A DNA stretch of 47,965 nt from Alphaproteobacteria bacterium (GCA_030431615.1 JAUIID010000012.1:1-47965); one strand, 5' to 3'. Numbered from the stretch's first letter, positions 1 to 8,384 are shown. The notes: a model not told the origin generated them from the sequence alone. Made by a program: numbers and translations.

Positions 1-307
1 TGAAGATGCCCGTGCATTCGAGCACGATGTCGCAGCCGACGTCGCCCCAGGGCAGCTTCTTCATGTCGCGCTCGGCGAAGACCTTGATCGGGCCGGTGCC
101 GACGTCGAGCACGTCGCCCTCGAGGGTCACCTTGCCCGGATAGCGGCCGTGGACGCTGTCGTAGCGCAGGAGGTGGGCGTTGGTGGCGGGCGGGGCCAGA
201 TCGTTGATTGCCACGACCTGAACGTCGGAACGACCGTTCTCGCCGATGGCGCGCAGGATGTTGCGACCGATACGGCCGAAGCCGTTGATTGCGACGCGGA
301 CAGTCAT
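1..307 (-). CDS. gap: Glyceraldehyde-3-phosphate dehydrogenase, N-terminal part (runs off the window edge)
   Basis: NAD-dependent glycolytic/gluconeogenic dehydrogenase of the cytosol. About 102 N-terminal residues are present. Translation of the minus strand begins MTVRVAINGFGRIGRN, the classical NAD-binding Rossmann start of type I GAPDH, followed by VVAINDLAPPATNAHLLRYD and HGRYPGKV, and reaches the ECTGIF stretch shortly before the catalytic cysteine, which lies outside the window. The ATG at 305-307 is preceded by a strong AAGGAG (316-321, minus strand). It sits 49 nt downstream of the tkt stop codon on the same strand, so tkt-gap is a likely operon, as is common in alphaproteobacteria. 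Family assignment is secure; only completeness is limited by the window. Confidence 0.95.
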   Translation of the reverse strand, partial: MTVRVAINGFGRIGRNILRAIGENGRSDVQVVAINDLAPPATNAHLLRYDSVHGRYPGKVTLEGDVLDVGTGPIKVFAERDMKKLPWGDVGCDIVLECTGIF

Positions 308-321
308 GAGTCGTTCTCCTT

Positions 322-361
322 GGTCATGCAGCCAGTTCAGGGGTCATGCAGCCAGTTCAGG
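322..361. repeat. Exact tandem duplication of a 20-bp unit over the tkt stop codon
   Basis: The 20-bp unit at 322-341 is repeated without mismatch at 342-361. Each copy contains a TGA on the minus strand; the one at 357-359 ends tkt. Because 20 is not a multiple of three, the second copy lies outside the tkt frame and only lengthens the tkt-gap spacer from 29 to 49 nt. It looks like a recent slippage or duplication event. No function is evident. Confidence 0.9.
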
Positions 362-2339
362 CGACCGATCGCACCCGTTCCGCGACCGCGGCCGCCGTGA
401 TGCCGAAATGGGCGTAGAGGTCGTCGATCGGGGCACTGGCGCCGAAGCTGGTCATGCCGACGACCCGATCCTCGCTCTGCACGTAGCGCGTCCAGCCGAA
501 AGGTGAAGCGGCCTCGACGGCAATTCTCGGCGCCTCGCCGAGCACGGCGGCGCGATAGCCGTCGCCCTGCAGCTCGAAGAGCTCCATGCACGGCATCGAG
601 ACGACGGCGACCGAAATTCCGCCCGCTGCCAGCTCGGCCCGCGCCGCCATGGCGATGCCGACCTCGGAGCCGGTTGCGATGATCGTGGCGGCGCGCGGGC
701 CCTCGGCCTCGGCCAGCACGTAGGCGCCCCGAGCCGAGAGGTTCTCGGGCTCGTCCGTGGCCCTGAGTGTCGGCAGGTTCTGCCGCGTCAGGGCGATTAC
801 CGAGGGGCCGGTCCCGTGCTCCAGCGCCGCATGCCAGCACTCCAGCACCTCGATCGCGTCGGCCGGGCGGAAGACCAGGAGGTTCGGGATGGCCCTGAGC
901 GAGGCGAGCTGCTCGATCGGCTGGTGGGTCGGGCCGTCCTCGCCGAGGCCGATGGAATCGTGCGTCGCGACGACTACAACCCGCTGCTGCATCAGCGCCG
1001 CGAGGCGGATCGCCGGCCGGGCGTAGTCGGTGAAGATGAGGAACGTGCCGCCATAGGGAATGATGCCGCGATGCAGCGCCATGCCGTTCATGGCGGCCAC
1101 CATGCCGTGCTCGCGGATGCCGTAGTGGATGTGGCGGCCCTGGAACGTGGCGGGATCGAGCGGTGGCGTGCTCTTGGTGTCGGTATTGTTCGAGCCGGTG
1201 AGGTCGGCCGAGCCGCCGATCATCTCCGGCACCTGCTCGGTCAGCAGGGCCAGCGCGTTCTGGCTCGACTTGCGGGTGGCGAGCTCGGGCCGCTCGGCGA
1301 AGAGCCGGCTCTTCATGGCCGCGACGGCGGCCTTCAGCCCCTCCGGCAAGTGACCTTCCAGGGTGCGGAGGAAGTGGGCCCGGACATCTGCCGAAGCAGC
1401 CTCGAGCCGCGCTTCCCAGGCGTGGCGCTCGCCCTCACCGCGCTTGCCGGCCTCGAGCCAGGCGGCGCGGATGGGCTCCGGCACGACGAAGGGCGGGTGG
1501 TCCCAGCCGAGCGCCTTGCGGGCACCCTCGATCTCGGCGGCGCCGAGCGGCGAGCCGTGGCTCGAGGACTTGCCGGCCTTGGTGGGTGCACCGAGGCCGA
1601 TGGTCGTGCGGCAGGCGATCAGGCTCGGCCGGCCGTCCGCCTTCGCCGCGTCGATGGCACTGTCGATCGCCGCCGGGTCGTGGCCGTCGATGGCGATGGT
1701 GTGCCAGCCGCTGGCGGCGAAGCGTGCCAGCTGGTCGTCGGAGCAGGAGAGGGTCGTCGGCCCGTCGATGGAGATGCCGTTATCGTCGAAAAGCACGATC
1801 AGCTTGCCGAGCCCGAGATGGCCGGCGAGCGAAATGGCCTCGTGGCTGACGCCTTCCATGAGGTCGCCGTCGCTGGCGATGACATAGGTCCGGTGGTCGA
1901 CGAGGCCCTCGCCGTAGCGCACGGCGAGCAGCCGTTCCGCCATGGCCATACCGACGGCGGTGGCCAGGCCCTGGCCGAGCGGCCCGGTCGTCGTCTCGAT
2001 CCCGGCCGCGTGCCCGTATTCCGGATGTCCGGCAGTCTTCGAGCCGAGCTGGCGAAAGCGCTTCAGCTCGTCGATCGTCATGTCGGCATGCCCGGTCAGA
2101 TGGAGCAGGGCATAGAGCAGCATCGAGCCGTGGCCGGCCGAGAGCACGAAACGGTCGCGATCCGGCCAGGCCGGGTGCGCCGCCGAGAAGCGGAGGTGGC
2201 GGGTGAAGAGGACGGTGGCGACGTCCGCCATGCCCATGGGCATGCCCGGATGGCCGGACTTCGCCCGCTCGACGGCATCCATGGACAGCGCCCGGATGGC
2301 GTTGGCGAGGTTCGCATGGGTGACAGCCCGCTCGGTCAT
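357..2339 (-). CDS. tkt: Transketolase
   Basis: Thiamine-diphosphate enzyme of the non-oxidative pentose phosphate pathway (and Calvin cycle where present), transferring C2 ketol units between sugar phosphates. The 660-residue product is full length for the family. Visible motifs are [13 protein letters not shown] near residue 30, [14 protein letters not shown], the ThDP/Mg-binding [13 protein letters not shown] with [10 protein letters not shown], and the pyrimidine-domain [19 protein letters not shown] around residue 465. The ATG at 2337-2339 follows GAGGAACG on the minus strand. The stop lies in the second copy of the 20-bp tandem repeat. It is followed by gap in the same orientation, coupling two steps of central carbon metabolism. 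Confidence 0.97.
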   Translation of the reverse strand: MTERAVTHANLANAIRALSMDAVERAKSGHPGMPMGMADVATVLFTRHLRFSAAHPAWPDRDRFVLSAGHGSMLLYALLHLTGHADMTIDELKRFRQLGSKTAGHPEYGHAAGIETTTGPLGQGLATAVGMAMAERLLAVRYGEGLVDHRTYVIASDGDLMEGVSHEAISLAGHLGLGKLIVLFDDNGISIDGPTTLSCSDDQLARFAASGWHTIAIDGHDPAAIDSAIDAAKADGRPSLIACRTTIGLGAPTKAGKSSSHGSPLGAAEIEGARKALGWDHPPFVVPEPIRAAWLEAGKRGEGERHAWEARLEAASADVRAHFLRTLEGHLPEGLKAAVAAMKSRLFAERPELATRKSSQNALALLTEQVPEMIGGSADLTGSNNTDTKSTPPLDPATFQGRHIHYGIREHGMVAAMNGMALHRGIIPYGGTFLIFTDYARPAIRLAALMQQRVVVVATHDSIGLGEDGPTHQPIEQLASLRAIPNLLVFRPADAIEVLECWHAALEHGTGPSVIALTRQNLPTLRATDEPENLSARGAYVLAEAEGPRAATIIATGSEVGIAMAARAELAAGGISVAVVSMPCMELFELQGDGYRAAVLGEAPRIAVEAASPFGWTRYVQSEDRVVGMTSFGASAPIDDLYAHFGITAAAVAERVRSVA

Positions 2340-2390
2340 CGTTCCTCAACTCGCTGCGCGAAAGCCAGATGGCGCGCCGTTTTTCCGAAT

Positions 2391-2426
2391 GGCCCCGGCA
2401 CAAACGCCTCCCGCTAGGCCGGGGCC
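2391..2426 (-). promoter_or_regulatory. Hairpin in the putative tkt leader
   Basis: GGCCCCGGC at 2391-2399 is the exact reverse complement of GCCGGGGCC at 2418-2426, leaving an 18-nt loop that contains a purine-rich GGGAGG on the minus strand. It lies 52 nt upstream of the tkt ATG in the 242-bp gap between divergent tkt and the DUF4164 gene. There is no T-run on either strand, so it is unlikely to be an intrinsic terminator. A role in the 5' leader is inference. Confidence 0.3.
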
Positions 2427-2581
2427 TTCATCGACGTCGCGGACACTGGCCGAACCGCCCGAAAAATCAACGGCCATTTTGGCCGGCTGCCGTCAGCTGA
2501 CCACCCGGTCTGGTTGACGGGCGCGGGTGGCTATGTCATCGAGCGGCAACCATTCAGTGTCAACCGCGTGAATACGACGTC

Positions 2582-2848
2582 ATGTCTTCCATCGATGAGG
2601 CTCAAGCTCGACTCGAGGCGGCACTTGCCCGGCTCGAGCAGGCGATCGCGGCGCGGCGGGAGCAGGCGCCCGCGACCGATGCCGCGCTGGCCGGCGAGGT
2701 CGAGGGGTTGCGCGACGAGTGCTCGGCGCTGCGCGAGCGGCTCGCCAATGCCGAGGCCCGCCATGCGCGCCTGAAGGGCTCGATGACGGCGATGGGCGGC
2801 CGCCTCGATGCCGCGATCTCGGAACTCGATTCGCTTGTCGAGGGTTGA
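2582..2848 (+). CDS. DUF4164-family coiled-coil protein upstream of zapA
   Basis: An 88-residue, highly charged Ala/Glu/Arg-rich protein predicted to be one long coiled coil (heptad-like LEAALARLEQAIAARR, then LRDECSALRERLANAEARHARL) without membrane segment or signal peptide. Its size, composition and position 42 bp before zapA match the alphaproteobacterial DUF4164 family, whose members commonly precede zapA. The family has no firmly established biochemical role; a link to cell division is inferred from context alone. The ATG at 2582 is the first in frame. Confidence 0.75.
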   Translation: MSSIDEAQARLEAALARLEQAIAARREQAPATDAALAGEVEGLRDECSALRERLANAEARHARLKGSMTAMGGRLDAAISELDSLVEG

Positions 2849-2890
2849 GGCGGAGTTGCACGGCATGTCCAGGGGGGGCGGCGCATAGCG

Positions 2891-3220
2891 ATGCCAGGGC
2901 TCGACATCCTCATTCACGGCCGCACCTACGGCGTTCAATGCGGCGAGGGCGAGGAGCTGCGGCTCAAGCGGCTCGCTGCCTATGTCGATGCGCGGGTTCG
3001 CGAGCAGGCGGCCGCGCACGGCCAAATCGGCGATGCCCGCCTCCTCGTCCTGACCAGCCTGCTCATCGCCGACGAGCTCGACGATGCCCTCTCCGAGATC
3101 AAGCGGCTGCAGGGCGGCGTCAGTCGCGCCGAGGCAGCGGACGACGGTGCCACGGCAGCGTTGATCGAACGTCTCGCAGATCGACTGGAGCAGCTTGCGG
3201 CGGCGGTCGAGACCACCTAA
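2891..3220 (+). CDS. zapA: Cell division protein ZapA
   Basis: Small cytosolic protein that binds and bundles FtsZ filaments at the division ring. The 109-residue product has the family layout: an N-terminal globular half (DILIHGRTYGVQCGEGEELRL, then LAAYVDARVREQA) and a C-terminal helix for dimerisation (LLVLTSLLIADELDDALSEI). The start at 2891 has a G-rich stretch about 10 nt upstream. It follows the DUF4164 gene and precedes the 6S RNA and the cyclo-ligase gene, the usual zapA-ssrS-ygfA arrangement of proteobacteria. Confidence 0.93.
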   Translation: MPGLDILIHGRTYGVQCGEGEELRLKRLAAYVDARVREQAAAHGQIGDARLLVLTSLLIADELDDALSEIKRLQGGVSRAEAADDGATAALIERLADRLEQLAAAVETT

Positions 3221-3223
3221 CTA

Positions 3224-3390
3224 CGGCTTGGAGCTACCCGGTGCGTCAGCGTCTTCATCACGCTCTGGGCCTAATGTGTTCCTACGGGAGCTGTCTCTGT
3301 CCGGGCCCTGGTCCGGGTATTACGGCGCCCACCTGCTCGTCAGGCCCCAGGGACATAGTCGATGTCAACGGCCAGGGTGGCTCCGCTTCT
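3224..3390 (+). ncRNA. ssrS: 6S RNA
   Basis: Regulatory RNA that mimics an open promoter and sequesters the housekeeping RNA polymerase in stationary phase. The 220-bp gap between zapA and the cyclo-ligase gene is the standard place for it. The sequence has a closing stem, GGAGC at 3230-3234 with GCTCC at 3380-3384, extended by CC/GG pairs, and the characteristic GGAGCTACCCGGTGC start. The interior folds into a long rod with a bubble and matches the alphaproteobacterial type by eye. Ends are approximate to about 10 nt. A covariance-model search would settle it. Confidence 0.85.
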
Positions 3391-3440
3391 CCCTTCGACG
3401 ATCGTCCGCCCGAGCGCCAATCCGACGCCGCTGGCTGCTG

Positions 3441-4046
3441 ATGAGCAGCCGGTCAGAGCCGCGACCGGAAACGGCCGACGCTGTCCTGGCCGAGAAGCGG
3501 CGCCTCCGGCGGACGGTGCAGGGCAGGCTGGACGGGCTCGCCGACGATTTCCGCGGTGCTGCCAGCCAGCAGGCGCTGGTCCGTCTCGTGGCGCTCCTGC
3601 CGCTCGAGCCCACGAGCATCGTCGCGGCCTTCTGGCCCCTCGGCCGCGAGATCGACTGTCGACCGCTCTTCCGCTCCCTGGCGGCACTCGGCATCGCCAC
3701 CTGCCTGCCCCGAATGACGGGTCGCGGCACGCCCCTCGTCTTCCACCGCTACCGGCCGGGCGATGGCCTGCTCGAAGGGCCGATGCGGGTCCTCGAGCCC
3801 CTCGCGGAAGCACCGGTCTGCGTGCCGACCATCGTCGTTGTGCCGCTCGTGGCCTTTGATCGGCAGGGTCATCGGCTGGGCTATGGCGGCGGCTATTACG
3901 ACCGGACCCTGGCGGCCCTGGGTGACGGGGTCGAGGCGATCGGGCTGGCGTTTGCCGAGCAGGAGCTGCCGCTCCTGCCGGCGCTGGCGACCGACCGGCG
4001 GTTGCGGACCATCGTGACGGAGGCCGGGGTCCGTCATTTCGATTGA
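3441..4046 (+). CDS. ygfA: 5-formyltetrahydrofolate cyclo-ligase
   Basis: Converts 5-formyl-THF to 5,10-methenyl-THF using ATP, recycling inhibitory folate. The 201-residue product has the family signatures: an N-terminal basic helix with KRRLRRTVQGRL, WPLGREIDCRPLF, LVFHRY, and the phosphate-binding GYGGGYYDRTLAAL near the C-terminus. The ATG at 3441 gives the usual family length; an open frame upstream (from 3195) runs through the 6S RNA and is not credible as coding. Lying just downstream of 6S RNA, it may be co-transcribed with it, as in Escherichia coli. Its end abuts the ymdB-like gene. Confidence 0.93.
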   Translation: MSSRSEPRPETADAVLAEKRRLRRTVQGRLDGLADDFRGAASQQALVRLVALLPLEPTSIVAAFWPLGREIDCRPLFRSLAALGIATCLPRMTGRGTPLVFHRYRPGDGLLEGPMRVLEPLAEAPVCVPTIVVVPLVAFDRQGHRLGYGGGYYDRTLAALGDGVEAIGLAFAEQELPLLPALATDRRLRTIVTEAGVRHFD

Positions 4047-4072
4047 ATCGTAGCGAAACTGGAACTCGAATC

Positions 4073-4891
4073 TTGCGCATTCTCTATGTCGGTGACGTCG
4101 TCGGCCGGGCTGGCCGGGCCGTGGTCAAGGCCGAGCTCGCCGGCCTGCGGGAGCGGCTCGCCCTCGACATGGTCGTCGTCAATGCGGAGAACGCGGCTGG
4201 CGGGTTCGGCCTGACGCCGGCGATCGGTGACGAGCTCATGGCGGCCGGCGCGGACGTCCTCACCCTCGGCAATCACGCCTGGGACCAGCGTGATCTCATC
4301 GGGCATATCGGCAACGAGCCGCGCATCGTCCGCCCGCTCAACATGCAGCCCGGCACGCCGGGGCAGGGGATCGCCCAGTTCCGCACCGCGCGCGGCCGCA
4401 AGGTGGTGGTGCTGCAGGTCCTGGGCCGCCTCTTCATGGGCCTCTACGGCGACCCTTTCCGGCATCTCGAGGAGGCACTGGCCTCCTGGTTCCTCGGCGG
4501 CAATGCCGATGCCATCATCGTCGACATCCACGCCGAGGCGACGAGCGAGAAGACCGCACTCGGCCACTTCCTCGATGGCCGGGTGACGCTGGTCGCCGGC
4601 ACCCACACCCACGTGCCGACCGCCGACCACCGGGTCCTCGCCGGCGGCACCGCCTATATCAGCGATGTCGGCATGACCGGCGACTACGACAGCGTGATCG
4701 GCATGGACAAGGGGATCTCGCTGCAGCGCTGGCGCTCCAGCGTGCCGGGCCCGCGCCTGCAGCCGGCCGATGGTGCTGCGACACTATGCGCCGTCCTCGT
4801 CGAGACCGACGCCAAGACCGGCCTCGCCACGCGCATCGAGCCGCTCAGGCTGGGGGGCGCCCTGGCGTCGGCCGAGGCGCATCGCGACTGA
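4073..4891 (+). CDS. ymdB: YmdB-family metallophosphoesterase
   Basis: Calcineurin-like dinuclear-metal phosphoesterase of the TIGR00282/YmdB family; characterised members hydrolyse 2',3'-cyclic nucleotides. Metal-binding motifs are clear: YVGDVVGRAGR at the N-terminus, NAENAAGGFG, LTLGNHAWDQ, DIHAEATSEK, GTHTHVPTADHRVL and SDVGMTGDYDSVIGM. I prefer the TTG at 4073, which starts the protein at LRILYVGDVVG like most homologues (272 aa); another in-frame TTG at 4043, overlapping the cyclo-ligase stop, would add ten residues. The 3' end overlaps the convergent HisKA gene by 47 nt. Confidence 0.9.
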   Translation: MRILYVGDVVGRAGRAVVKAELAGLRERLALDMVVVNAENAAGGFGLTPAIGDELMAAGADVLTLGNHAWDQRDLIGHIGNEPRIVRPLNMQPGTPGQGIAQFRTARGRKVVVLQVLGRLFMGLYGDPFRHLEEALASWFLGGNADAIIVDIHAEATSEKTALGHFLDGRVTLVAGTHTHVPTADHRVLAGGTAYISDVGMTGDYDSVIGMDKGISLQRWRSSVPGPRLQPADGAATLCAVLVETDAKTGLATRIEPLRLGGALASAEAHRD

Positions 4892-5123
4892 GCACCGCCG
4901 CGTCCAGGCGGCCGCTGGCCAGGAGGTGCTCGATCAGGGCGGCGAGGCGCTCGCCCTCGTCGAGCATGGCATCGACGAAGCGGCGACGCTCGCTTTCGCT
5001 CATGTCGGGATGGTCGCGGAGCAGCTCGCTGATCGAGAGGATCGAGGTCAGCGGCGTGCGCAGCTCGTGCTCGAGCTCGTCGAGCGTGCCGAGCGGTCGA
5101 TCGAAGGCGATCCTCTGACCCAT
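4845..5123 (-). CDS. Stand-alone histidine-kinase dimerisation/phosphoacceptor (HisKA) domain protein
   Basis: A 92-residue protein consisting almost only of a HisKA domain. The H-box reads LDELEHELRTPLTSILSISE with the candidate phosphoacceptor His19, followed by the second helix (FVDAMLDEGERLAALIEHLL). There is no ATP-binding HATPase_c domain, sensor, HAMP or membrane segment. The ATG at 5121-5123 has a GAGAGG ribosome site at good spacing, so this is a genuine small gene rather than a cut-off fragment by that criterion. Downstream DNA on the same strand is the convergent ymdB-like gene, so no kinase remnant follows. It could act as a phosphotransfer intermediate or a dimerisation partner for other kinases, but this is inference; it could also be a decayed kinase. 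Confidence 0.75.
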   Translation of the reverse strand: MGQRIAFDRPLGTLDELEHELRTPLTSILSISELLRDHPDMSESERRRFVDAMLDEGERLAALIEHLLASGRLDAAVLSRDAPRPTPGRPPA

Positions 5124-5251
5124 TCCGGTCCTCTCGGGTGGCCGCCTCGTGGGCTGGATCCGGAGATAACACCGGCAGGTCGCGGGGGAAGGTGGCGATC
5201 GCCCGCTGCGGCGTTTGATCGCTCACCAATTGCGGCGTGCGGGGCGGTCGA

Positions 5252-6991
5252 TCAATCGCCGAGCACGACGCCCTCCCGGCGCGGGTCGGCGCCGCCACGC
5301 CAGCCTTCGGGCACAGCCTCGATGCCGTGCAGCCCGCTGTTCTGGTCGGCGATGTTGACCTTGTGGCCCAGCGCCTCGAGGGCGCCGGCGATCGTCTCGG
5401 CGTCGGTCGCCGCCTCCAGCGTCGTGTCACCGTTCAGGTTGGTGAAGTGGCCGAGGTCGATCGCCGACTGGATGTCCATTCCCCAGTCGAGCACGGCGAC
5501 CAGGGTCTGGGCCACGTAGTCGATGATCCGCGCCCCGCCGGGCGAGCCGACGACGAGGCGGAGTTCCCCGTCTGCATCGAAGACGATGGTCGGCGCCATG
5601 GAGCTGCGCGGCCGCTTGCCTGGCTCGACCCGGTTGGCGACGGGGCGGTCGCCGGCCATCGGGCGGAAGGAGAAATCGGTGAGTTCGTTGTTGAGCAGGA
5701 AGCCGCCCACCATCAGCCGGCTGCCGAAGCCGGTCTCGATCGAGCTGGTGAAGGAGACGGCATTGCCGGCGGCGTCGACGATCGAGACATGGGTCGTGCC
5801 ACCGGGCTCCGGCTGGCTTTGCGGGGCCAGGACCCGGGCGTCGCGCCAGGGCGGGTTGCCGGCCCTGGCCTTGCCGATGCTGGCCTCGGGGTCGAGCGCT
5901 TGGGCGCGCAGCATGAGATAGGTGGAATCGAGCAGGCCCTCGGTCGGCATCGGCACGAAGTCGGCGTCGGCCATGTAGAGGGCGCGGTCGGCGAAGGCGA
6001 GCCTCGAGGCTTCGAGGAAGAAATGCACGGCGGTCGGCGAATTGCCGAGGCCCTGCATGTCGACATGCTCCAGCAGGCCGAGGATCTGGCCCACGGTGAG
6101 CCCGCCCGAGGAGGGCGGCCCCATGCCGCAGACGGTGTTCCGGCGATATTCCATGCAGACGGGGTCGCGGGTCAGGACCTCGTAGGCAGCGAGGTCGTCG
6201 AGGCTCATCTGGCCCGGATTGCCCTCGGCACCCGTCACCGTGGCGACGATCTCGGCAGCGAGGTCGCCCGTGTAGAAGGGCGCACTGCCCTCGGCCGCGA
6301 TCTGGCGAAGCGTCTCGGCGAAGGCCGGGTTGGCGAGGGTCGTGCCGGCGGCGAGCGCGGCACCCTCGGCATCGAGGAAATAGTCGCGTGTCGCCGCGAA
6401 GCGGCCGAGATCGTCCTCGATGGCCTCGGCGATCGCCCCGGCAAGGCGCGGCGACACCGTGAACCCGGCTTCCGCCAGATCGATGGTCGGTTCAAGGAGC
6501 TCGGCCCATGGCCGGCTGCCGAAGCGCTCGTGGACCGTCTCCAGGAGTTTCAGCGTGCCCGGCACGCCGACCGACCGCCCGCCGACGACGGCGTCCCAGA
6601 ACGACAGGGGCTCGCCGGTGGCCGGATCGAGGAAGAGGTCGGGGCCGGCCGCCGCCGGCGCCTTCTCCCTGCCGTCGAAGGTCCACAAGCGGTCCTCGGC
6701 GGCGTCCCAGTAGAGCAGGAAGCTGCCGCCGCCGATGCCGGACGACTGCGGCTCGACCAGGTTCAGCATGAACTGCACGGCCACCATGGCGTCGATCGCG
6801 TTGCCGCCGTCGGCGAGGACGGCGCGGCCGACTGCCGCGGCTTCGGGATGGGCGGCGCTCACCATGAAGCTGGAGCTGGTGACGGCCGTGCGCTCGGTGA
6901 CGCTGACGGTCGATTCCGGCTGCTGCGGCACTTCCGCATGGGCGGTGCCGAAAGTCAGAACCGACAGCGCGAGGATGCCGCGGATGTGCAT
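5252..6991 (-). CDS. ggt: Gamma-glutamyltransferase (periplasmic)
   Basis: Ntn-hydrolase that cleaves or transfers the gamma-glutamyl group of glutathione. The 579-residue precursor starts with a signal peptide (MHIRGILALSVLTFGTAHA). The large subunit carries DGGNAIDAMVAVQFMLNLVE and SSGIGGGSFLLYW. The autoprocessing site GGTTHVSIVDAAGN places the catalytic N-terminal Thr of the small subunit near residue 399, followed by PRSSMAPTIV and VGSPGGARI. The ATG at 6989-6991 has a GGGAGG ribosome site; the frame is open upstream but that part is antisense to rlmI. Divergent from rlmI. Confidence 0.95.
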   Translation of the reverse strand: MHIRGILALSVLTFGTAHAEVPQQPESTVSVTERTAVTSSSFMVSAAHPEAAAVGRAVLADGGNAIDAMVAVQFMLNLVEPQSSGIGGGSFLLYWDAAEDRLWTFDGREKAPAAAGPDLFLDPATGEPLSFWDAVVGGRSVGVPGTLKLLETVHERFGSRPWAELLEPTIDLAEAGFTVSPRLAGAIAEAIEDDLGRFAATRDYFLDAEGAALAAGTTLANPAFAETLRQIAAEGSAPFYTGDLAAEIVATVTGAEGNPGQMSLDDLAAYEVLTRDPVCMEYRRNTVCGMGPPSSGGLTVGQILGLLEHVDMQGLGNSPTAVHFFLEASRLAFADRALYMADADFVPMPTEGLLDSTYLMLRAQALDPEASIGKARAGNPPWRDARVLAPQSQPEPGGTTHVSIVDAAGNAVSFTSSIETGFGSRLMVGGFLLNNELTDFSFRPMAGDRPVANRVEPGKRPRSSMAPTIVFDADGELRLVVGSPGGARIIDYVAQTLVAVLDWGMDIQSAIDLGHFTNLNGDTTLEAATDAETIAGALEALGHKVNIADQNSGLHGIEAVPEGWRGGADPRREGVVLGD

Positions 6992-7040
6992 GGATGCCTC
7001 CCCTGGTGTTGGCGGACCCGGTCTGCCGGCCATCCTGCCC

Positions 7041-7069
7041 TTGCCGCTCATGACCGGCTCGGGCATGTA
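7041..7069 (+). promoter_or_regulatory. Candidate sigma-70-type promoter for rlmI
   Basis: TTGCCG at 7041-7046 and CATGTA at 7064-7069 are separated by exactly 17 nt and lie 25 nt before the rlmI start, within the 102-bp gap between divergent ggt and rlmI. The -35 element is fair and the -10 is weak. Judged by eye only. Confidence 0.35.
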
Positions 7070-7093
7070 GGCTGGCCAACCCGGGAACGCAAA

Positions 7094-8281
7094 ATGACCT
7101 CCTATCCGACGATCAAGATTCAAGGCGGACGTGACCGCCGGATCAACACTGGCACGCCGTGGCTCTATTCCAACGAGCTTCGGATGGACAGCGACGCCAA
7201 GGCGCTCGCCCCTGGCAGCCTTGTCCGGCTGATGGCGCCGTCCGGTAAGATCGTCGGCGTGGCGCAGTTCAACCCGCACTCGCTGATCGCGGCGCGCGTG
7301 ATGAGCCGCAACAAGGACGCGGTGGTCGACGCGAAGTTTCTCAAGCGCCGGATCGCCCGGGCCCTGGCCGTGCGCGAGCAGCTCTACGCGACCCCGCACT
7401 ATCGGCTGGTGCATGCCGAGGGCGACGGGCTGCCCGGGCTCGTGGTGGACCGCTACGGCGATCTCGTGGTCGTCCAACTCAACACGGCCGGCATGCAGGC
7501 TTTGGTCGAGCCCCTGGTCCAGGCCCTCGACGAGGTGCTGCGGCCGAAGGTGATTCTCGCCCGCAACGACACCTCGGGCCGGGCCCTGGAGGGGATTGCC
7601 GGCGAGGATCAGGTGCTGCGCGGCACCGTGCCGGAACGCGTGGCGGTCGAGGAGAACGGCCTCGCCTTCGCCGTCGCCCCGGGTGACGCGCAGAAGACGG
7701 GCTGGTTCTACGACCAGTCGCTGAACCGTGCCTTTGCCGGCCGGCTCGCCCGGGATGCCAAGGTGCTCGATCTCTACAGCTATTCGGGCGGCTTCGCCCT
7801 GACCGCACTCGCCGGCGGGGCCAAGTCGGCGCTTTCCGTCGACCGGTCGGGAAGTGCGCTCGCCCTCGCCAGCGAGAGTGCAAGGGCGCAGGGCGTGGCG
7901 GAGCGGTTCGAGACGCGGACTGGCGACGTCTTCGCCGCGATCGATGCGCTGGCGGCCGAGAAGGCGCGCTTCGAGCTCGTGATCGCCGATCCGCCGGCCT
8001 TCGTCCGGGCGAAGAAGGACCTGCCGGTGGGCCTGCGCGGCTATCGCAAGCTCGCCCGCGATGCGGCCGGTCTGGTCGGCGAGGCCGGCTTCTTCTGCAT
8101 CGCCTGCTGCTCGCACAACGTGTCGCCCGAGGCCTTCGCCACGGAGGTTTTCGCCGGTATCAAGGCGGCCGGACGGGGTGCGAGGCTCCTGCATACCGCG
8201 GGTGCGGCGCCCGACCACCCGATTCACCCGGCCCTGCCGGAGACGGCCTATCTGAAGTTCCTGGCATACGCGCTGGACTGA
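7094..8281 (+). CDS. rlmI: Class I rRNA methyltransferase, RlmI-like (23S rRNA m5C)
   Basis: SAM-dependent RNA methyltransferase of the RlmI/YccW group, which makes a 5-methylcytosine in 23S rRNA. The 395-residue product has an N-terminal PUA domain (about residues 5-85, with GTPWLYSNEL), a central EEHEA-like segment (HAEGDGLPGLVVDRYGD) and a Rossmann methyltransferase domain (FYDQSLNRAF, VLDLYSYSGGFAL, VIADPPAFVRAKKDL). The catalytic Cys is probably in the CIACCSHNVS segment. The ATG at 7094 is the first sensible start; the open frame further upstream is antisense to ggt. Exact target base is inferred from the family. Confidence 0.88.
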   Translation: MTSYPTIKIQGGRDRRINTGTPWLYSNELRMDSDAKALAPGSLVRLMAPSGKIVGVAQFNPHSLIAARVMSRNKDAVVDAKFLKRRIARALAVREQLYATPHYRLVHAEGDGLPGLVVDRYGDLVVVQLNTAGMQALVEPLVQALDEVLRPKVILARNDTSGRALEGIAGEDQVLRGTVPERVAVEENGLAFAVAPGDAQKTGWFYDQSLNRAFAGRLARDAKVLDLYSYSGGFALTALAGGAKSALSVDRSGSALALASESARAQGVAERFETRTGDVFAAIDALAAEKARFELVIADPPAFVRAKKDLPVGLRGYRKLARDAAGLVGEAGFFCIACCSHNVSPEAFATEVFAGIKAAGRGARLLHTAGAAPDHPIHPALPETAYLKFLAYALD

Positions 8282-8328
8282 CCGCGCAAGGTCGGCGGTA
8301 ATTCAACTATTGGTTGTTGCTAGCGACG

Positions 8329-8344
8329 GTATATCGCAATATAC
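8329..8344. promoter_or_regulatory. Inverted repeat, candidate operator or promoter element of the secretion operon
   Basis: GTATAT-CGCA-ATATAC is a perfect 6-bp inverted repeat with a 4-nt spacer. It lies 40 bp before the ABC transporter start, in a strikingly AT-rich island (about 8298-8350) within a very GC-rich genome. The position suits a regulator-binding site or the promoter of the operon. No matching regulator gene is nearby. Confidence 0.4.
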
Positions 8345-8384
8345 GTTAGCTCGATCCGTGGCATGAACAGCCGAGGTCGAGCCC

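Noticed and set aside
816-2417. Long plus-strand open frame (533 aa) opposite tkt
   Set aside because: Antisense shadow of transketolase; composition is that of a GC-rich reverse frame and no domain is recognisable.
2514-2540. TTGACG at 2514 as promoter of the DUF4164-zapA genes
   Set aside because: No acceptable -10 hexamer at 16-18 nt spacing.
5237-7093. Plus-strand extension of the rlmI frame over ggt
   Set aside because: It is the antisense of gamma-glutamyltransferase; the RlmI protein starts at 7094.
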